Below, in pieces: positions 58,701 to 64,000 of a stretch of DNA of 64,000 nt (position 1 is its first letter; every line of letters begins with the position of its first letter). The notes below the pieces were generated by a model. That model ran no database searches and was not told the DNA's origin. It worked only from the letters and a program-made list of their open reading frames with translations. A program made the position numbers and the translations under genes. The DNA is from Lineus longissimus (Eukaryota > Nemertea > Pilidiophora > Heteronemertea > Lineidae): the NCBI RefSeq assembly GCF_910592395.1, contig NC_088314.1, forward strand, positions 6,262,001-6,326,000, given 5' to 3'.

Positions 58701-61700
58701 TGCACTTGGTTTAACCCTTTTGCTACCTGACAATTTGTTCACGAAGTTACCTGAAGGACCTTGCCGACCTGTCATGATTTAGCTACCCATCCACAGTCCA
58801 TGCAAGCCACAGTGTAAAGGCATGCTGAAAATGGCTCCAAAGTAGCTGATGATGCCTCCGTAATAAGTCTTAATCTGCCAGTGTTCTAACTCTACTTTCG
58901 ACCTTCTCAGGCTTCTGTCAAATTATACTGAAATATTGATAATGACGAAGTTGAATTTATAGCCACTGCCAGAGCTATTTTTGTCCTATATCATACCCTT
59001 GGGAGGAGAGCTTGCATGGATGCTGTTGATGCTGTCGGTTACATTGCTCATTTGTAGTCAGCATGGAGAAGACAGCAGCTCCTAGGAGATCTGCTTGCAT
59101 TTCTTAATGGGAGTCAATACACTGAGTCTGAAGACACAAGTCTGCGATTGCATCACAGTTGCTGATGAGTGCACTGCAAGATCATTCCATGCATTGGCAC
59201 TTTTCTTGTTTCTGGACGTAAAATTATGGTGTAATCTACTGGTTACTAATGAATTGAATGTTTGGTTGTACCAAGGGTAGATTCTACTGTTTTTTTGGTA
59301 ACTGTTGTGCAGAGAATGGAATGATTCTGCAACTTCACCATTTAAAGACTACCCTTGAAAAGGACTCACAAATGCTGTACTTCATAAGGAGGTGTCCCGC
59401 TAAGATTCACTTCCAGTGCATGAATTTATTGATTGAAATGAAAGTGGTGTGTCCTTTTACCAGAGCTGTCTACTATTGTACTTGTAGGCTGCATTGACTA
59501 TAGGCAACCTGGTATAGTAATGTTGCATTCATAACAGTTTATACATGTGCCATCGACAAAAGTGTCTAATTTGTACATTGGCGCAGATCACCCTACTACT
59601 GTGCAGATCACCCTACTACTGTGCAGATCACCCTACTACTGTGCAGATCACCCTACTACTGTGCAGATCACCCTACTACTGCGCAGATCACCCTACTACT
59701 GTGCAGATCACCCTACTACTGTGCAGATCACCCTACTACTGCGCAGATCACCCTACTACTGTGCAGATCACCCTACTACTGTGCAGATCACCCTACTACT
59801 GTGCAGATCACCCTACTACTGTGCAGATCACCCTACTACTGTGCAGATCACCCTACTAACTGTGCAGATCACCCTACTACTGCGCAGATCACCCTACTAC
59901 TGTGCAGATCACCCTACTACTGTGCAGATCACCCTACTACTGTGCGGTGCATCCTGAATCATAACAAAATGACTAAAAAACGTGATGGACGGCTTATTTT
60001 AATCAACGAGACAAAAATGTCAGCCAGGGGACCAAACCAATCATTGAAGACGCCGTCGTCAACGCACTCGTCAACGCACTCAAGAGCTGTGGATGATGAC
60101 TAATATTTGATAGAAAAATGGAAATGATTAGTGGCAAGTGTTCGTAGATTGAATAAACCATATAAACCCTTTGGATATGAAGACCAAACAAGTTGAATCT
60201 GTGGTGAGGGGATTTTAACCCTCATGGACTATGGATTAGGTTTATAAAGTACCTTTAGATCGTGCTTGTTAAGATCGAGATTCCAATGAATGGCCTTGGT
60301 CTGGTTGAACTTGGCTCTCCTGAAACAAATTCATCTTTCTGCTCTATGTCTGTGCAATCAGTATGTCCTCGCATAGCCAGCATAGTCATGTTCCATACAA
60401 TGGGAACCTGATTGCATATACAATGTAATATCAGCCTTGTGAGAATTCAAATGAGTATCAAACTCGATATTGATATGGCTCGCAGCAGTCCAGAGCAGGC
60501 ATGTGTATTTTTGTATGCCCTGACGTTTTAACCCTCAAACAACTTTATAAAGAAGGAGATAGGAGTAAACTGTCATTGGTTGTGTAAGAACTATGGGACT
60601 AGGTTTAGAAACACTGTCACAGGCTTGTTTGCCTGTGAATTATGAAAGTCACTTTACTCATATTACTTTTTCTTCAGTGTGACATATGGCTTTTAAGAGG
60701 AAATGATAAACTTTTCAATATCATGGTGGTCAAGGTCAGGAAACTTTGCGCTGACCTCATGCCTATATCGTCAAGAAAATGAAATTATAGCACCAATCTG
60801 TGAGTCAACCCCATTTCTTCTGTACCTCAGTGCGGTGACCTCTCAGACATCCATCCCTTCCTTGTACTATTATTATAGACCTACTCACTACTAATTGGTC
60901 TGTTTGTTCTTTCCTGTGCCTTGGAAACAGCAAGTTCAACTGGTGGTTCTCAGGTAGACATGAATGCCTTGTTCCATTTGTTTTCTCCTTTCAAATGAAA
61001 CGCTAGCTGGCAAAAAGCCCACTCCAAAGCGTTTGTCTGTTTGTTTCTCATGATTAGTTCATCAAGATGCCCAATCTACACCCTTAATTCATTATAGGTC
61101 TTGGCATATGTTCTTTCTGCAACCACTGTCCTTGGTTTCAGTACAACATCAGCTTTACCAAAATCTGATATAGAATTAGAAGGGCCTTTGTGGGTTGAGG
61201 ACAAATCACCTGTCCCAACGCGACCCTGAGGCCCGATTTTGATTCCTGATATTCAGCCGAAGCTGGATGCACTCCTCTGCCTTGGAATGGCCAGAGTCGA
61301 TCTCCAAAGTAAACACAAGCAGCCAAACTTATGACTGACAACATTGATGCAGTGGATGACTGTAGGGGAGGGACTATTTATGAACCAATGGCATCTCAAC
61401 TGGCCTATGAATGCCCAGTCAAATTAAACACACAGCAGCCAACATAACCCTGTGTTATGACTGACAACATTGATGGAAGCATCATGCTGCTGAAAGTGAC
61501 AACATTGATGGAAGCATTATGTTGCTGAAAGCTGCTGTTGTTGATTTGGGCCACTCTGACATGATGCACCAAGTAATCCTCCAATATATCGATTGTGATG
61601 AAAGCTCACCACTGCTCCGTTTCAAGGATGGCTCGCTTCCACGCTGATATGTACGATAATAAGATGTATGAAGTGTCAGTTGATGGTTATATCTGATCCG

Positions 61701-63971
61701 ACTGTTGTAGAAGTGTTTGTGACTGTTGTAGTTGTTGTGATGTCTGCACAGCCCCCATTGTACGAGCTGGCCGTGAAGCTATTCTCAGACTGATATGTGA
61801 TATCGACAAAACCCCCATTCCCCAAATGCATGTTTTGAAGACAATGCCGTTTGCTGTGGGGCGGGTGGAAGAAGGGGTCATCCACACAGCACCCGGGGTC
61901 TTTACCCAGGAGGCAGTGCCATTGGGGGTTTTTCTTGCAGGAGTCGAGTGTTTTATTAAGAAATATTGATAGTGTGGATTACATGGACTGTCAGCTATGC
62001 AAGATTCATTGCTACTTCATGCTTAAGTGACTTGTTTGTTTAAAAAAAAGATGATTTATGTCCCCTATCTAGTTATCTTGATGGCGGCAGCTTGATAAGT
62101 TAAGATGTAGCTGTAGAACTGCTGATGCAAAGTGTGCATGTTTGAAATATTTCTCTAATGTGATACAATCTTATGTGTCTTTTCAGTAACGCATGGGTGT
62201 ATTATTGCAATGGTGACTCTTTATCATCCTGATGGAAGGGAGGCCAAACCTAGGTGAGTTGTGGTAGCAAGCATGTTACCCAGTTGGTGTATTTAACACG
62301 CCAAATAAACCTTTTGTACAGGCACTCCTCAACCCAGCCTATCATTAGATCAACACAGTTCGCATCAGAAGATCTTTGTTTTCATCCACTTTGATTGACT
62401 ACCATACCATACCGCTGATCAAACTGGAACAACCCAAGATGCTGGTTTTCGGACCAGCAATTCAGCTTTTTAGACGCTGTACGCGTGATGCATTGCCATA
62501 CATGAGTAGCTCCTGTAGCAGGTTTCTTGATAGGAAATCAATACTGCTCCATTAAACATGTTAAGGAGATCTCCTAAACAAGGTTTGTTTGATAATTTCA
62601 CAATAAATAAAGGTGTTAGGCATATTGATTCAAAACTTTCATTTTCGGAATGACATTTTACTGTTGTTAAAAGGTCGTAATTAAAATGATAGTATGACGT
62701 TATAGCATTTCTGAATTTTATACCTGTACATGTAAAGTGATATACCATGAAATCTTTTCTGAGAAGGTCAATGATCAGGCCTATGACTTGCATACAAATC
62801 ATTCCTGATCACTTACGTATAGGTAAAGTAAATATCTCAGTGGATCAAATTTCAAATGACAAGAATAGAACAATCCAAGATCTCTTGTCCATATGAAGTA
62901 TTATTTAAAGAGAAACAAGGGTCACTCTATTGGTATTATCCTGTCCCTTGCAGTATCGTTTCATGTGTCAAACAGTTTTCCCGGTGAAAGCGTGGCCTCC
63001 CTTGATGGCAAATCAATAAAACTCCATTAACAAGATCTTGTGCATCTGCCAATCTTCTTGGATTAAAAGAAAATTGATTAGCTTCAGTAACCCATGGGTT
63101 AATTGTCCCATAAATGATCCGATAATTATCAGTTTAGTAACTCCAAGGTAAAGTTCTTTGGATGATGGAAGATGCTGGAAGTGCACTGATTGAGCATCAC
63201 TTCCTAGAAGACACTATGTTCCAGTTTAAAATCAAGAGTTTGTTCAAATCAACCTTAAATGTTGAAAAAAAACATCTTTCTCAGTGAGGTTCTTCTGTAG
63301 TTCTAATGACGTGTTAAATACTTGTAAAACTAATGAGGTACCGCTAAATTGTAGTTTTAGTTAATTTCATTTAGGTTGAATTACCTGAACCATAAGGTGT
63401 CATTCGAATTGTGTATAAAGCCTCCATCGTGGTCCTTAATGGCACATGAGTTCTGCCAGTGCCTGGAGGCGATACTGCCAGCAATGGGAACCAAATCACA
63501 CTGGTGTAAAAACCGATTGACTATTGACATCACGTTCTTATCGCGTAGGAGGAAATGTCACAGATTTCTTTCTACAGCGAATGCATTTTTCTCGAGGTGC
63601 AGGGAGTGCATAGCTATCGGGTTGCAAAGATTATATGCTCGGGGAAGCCGACAACCTTTCGAATGTTTCATATGAAAGAAATGAGATGATGTTGCATGGT
63701 GATGTTTTGCAAAGTTTAACACAACAGTATAATATACCAAGTGAAATGTAGTAAGGCTATGATGGGTTGGGATGAAAGTTGTAAAGAGGATGATGAGGTT
63801 GACATCCCCATTGCACCAAATCTGGCAGTAAGTCAAAAGTGATCTGAAGCCTGTCGGTTGTTCTTTCATATTGTCCCCATTTCTTTTTCCAGTTACACGC
63901 CGAATACTATGACGGGTCCAGCGCTTGGTGCCAACTCTCAGGAAATCTACCAGTTAGCTCAATATTTACAG
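52726..63971 (+). CDS. SLMAP: SLMAP, FHA-domain STRIPAK adaptor, N-terminal part
   Basis: SLMAP is a tail-anchored adaptor. Its FHA domain binds phosphorylated MST1/2 linkers and brings them to the STRIPAK phosphatase complex, lowering Hippo signalling. Four coding exons are in the window: 52726-52914, 54600-54747, 62187-62253 and 63893-63971. They join in phase to give residues 1-161; the gene continues past the window. The start [19 protein letters not shown] matches the family N-terminus. The FHA phosphate-binding features GRSVAR (~31), LSRNHA (~51) and SSNGTFIN (~70) are intact. Exon 4 ([13 protein letters not shown]) begins the region before the coiled coil. The coiled coil and C-terminal anchor are not in view. 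The intron 54748-62186 is 7.4 kb and carries a MITE and a minisatellite. Nothing is broken. Confidence 0.93.
55285..55687. mobile_element. 403-bp TA-flanked MITE
   Basis: Inverted ends: TAAGCCGCACTTACACCAC on the left; the right end reads, on the opposite strand, TAAGCTGCGCTTACACCAC. Both are followed by a GGACCACCAA-like or GGTGGACCAA block. TA lies directly outside each end (55283-55284 and 55688-55689). GC content is higher than the flanks. No transposase frame; probably mobilised by a Tc1/mariner-type enzyme. Confidence 0.8.
59581..59944. repeat. 18-copy 20-bp minisatellite in SLMAP intron
   Basis: Unit GTGCAGATCACCCTACTACT repeats about 18 times. Units 1, 6, 9 and 16 read GCGC in place of GTGC, and units 4-9 form two copies of a 60-bp higher-order block. 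Unit 14 has a 1-bp insertion. Because 20 is not a multiple of 3 and the unit has no stop in any forward frame, long spurious frames run through it. Confidence 0.98.
61463..61532. repeat. Two-copy 35-bp tandem repeat
   Basis: GACAACATTGATGGAAGCAT followed by a CATGCTGCTGAAAGT-type end occurs at 61463 and 61498 with two changes. A partial relative lies near 61337. Confidence 0.85.
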
Positions 63972-64000
63972 GTGAGTTAGACTAATTGCATTCTTGAGCA

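Larger units (their letters stand above)
54748..62186 (+). other. Large SLMAP intron
   Basis: The flanking exons join in phase in the conserved order (…SRR then VTHGC…), so no coding exon is needed here. Apart from the listed repeats I see nothing in it. Confidence 0.75.

Noticed and set aside
59581-59944. CRISPR-like array
   Set aside because: Units are contiguous 20-mers without unique spacers, in a metazoan intron.
59545-60103. Three overlapping long forward frames
   Set aside because: They arise because the 20-bp minisatellite has no stop codon in any forward frame; no unique coding sequence supports them.
62470-62802. 110-codon minus-strand frame in the SLMAP intron
   Set aside because: No domain or splice support; it lies between two in-phase SLMAP exons.

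Overview
This is a window of nuclear DNA from an animal, most likely a marine invertebrate. Genes are split by GT-AG introns, intergenic DNA is AT-rich and full of small DNA-transposon remnants and tandem repeats, and every recognisable gene is a bilaterian family member. The species cannot be fixed from the sequence.

Six transcription units are supported. (1) 7.4-10.5 kb, minus strand: an ankyrin-repeat protein with a SOCS box and a CaaX-like C-terminus, apparently one ~1,020-codon frame cut by a single in-frame TGA. (2) 11.8-17.6 kb, minus: a complete 15-exon PUS7 (TruD-family tRNA/mRNA pseudouridine synthase), 644 aa after splicing. (3) 19.4-30.2 kb, plus: a complete 17-coding-exon RBM5/RBM10 splicing factor, 940 aa, head-to-head with PUS7. 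(4) 34.0-36.1 kb, minus: a complete 5-exon class II ARF small GTPase (ARF4/5 type), 180 aa. (5) 38.7-45.2 kb, plus: a 2,163-aa single-exon C2H2 zinc-finger protein with eight near-identical AT-hook repeats. (6) 52.7 kb to beyond the window end, plus: the first four coding exons of SLMAP (FHA domain, STRIPAK/Hippo). The exon chains given for PUS7, RBM5/10, ARF4/5 and SLMAP were derived by hand; every junction is GT-AG and keeps phase.

Between the genes are several kinds of repeat: TA-flanked MITEs of two families (four CAGTGGAACC-type copies and one 403-bp element), a ~2.4-kb element with CCCCTGCGAAAT termini and subterminal AGCTGG-type repeats, a fold-back repeat in the PUS7/RBM5 intergenic region, a 66-bp nearly perfect palindrome upstream of the ARF gene, and minisatellites of 20, 43 and ~77 bp. 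The first 7 kb hold no convincing gene apart from one exon-like segment at 3762-3838.

The genes are unrelated neighbours, with no sign of an operon or pathway cluster. The items most worth a second look are the interrupted ankyrin/SOCS/CaaX gene, the recently homogenised AT-hook array, the palindrome and stress-type motifs upstream of ARF4/5, and the unclassified 2.4-kb transposon.
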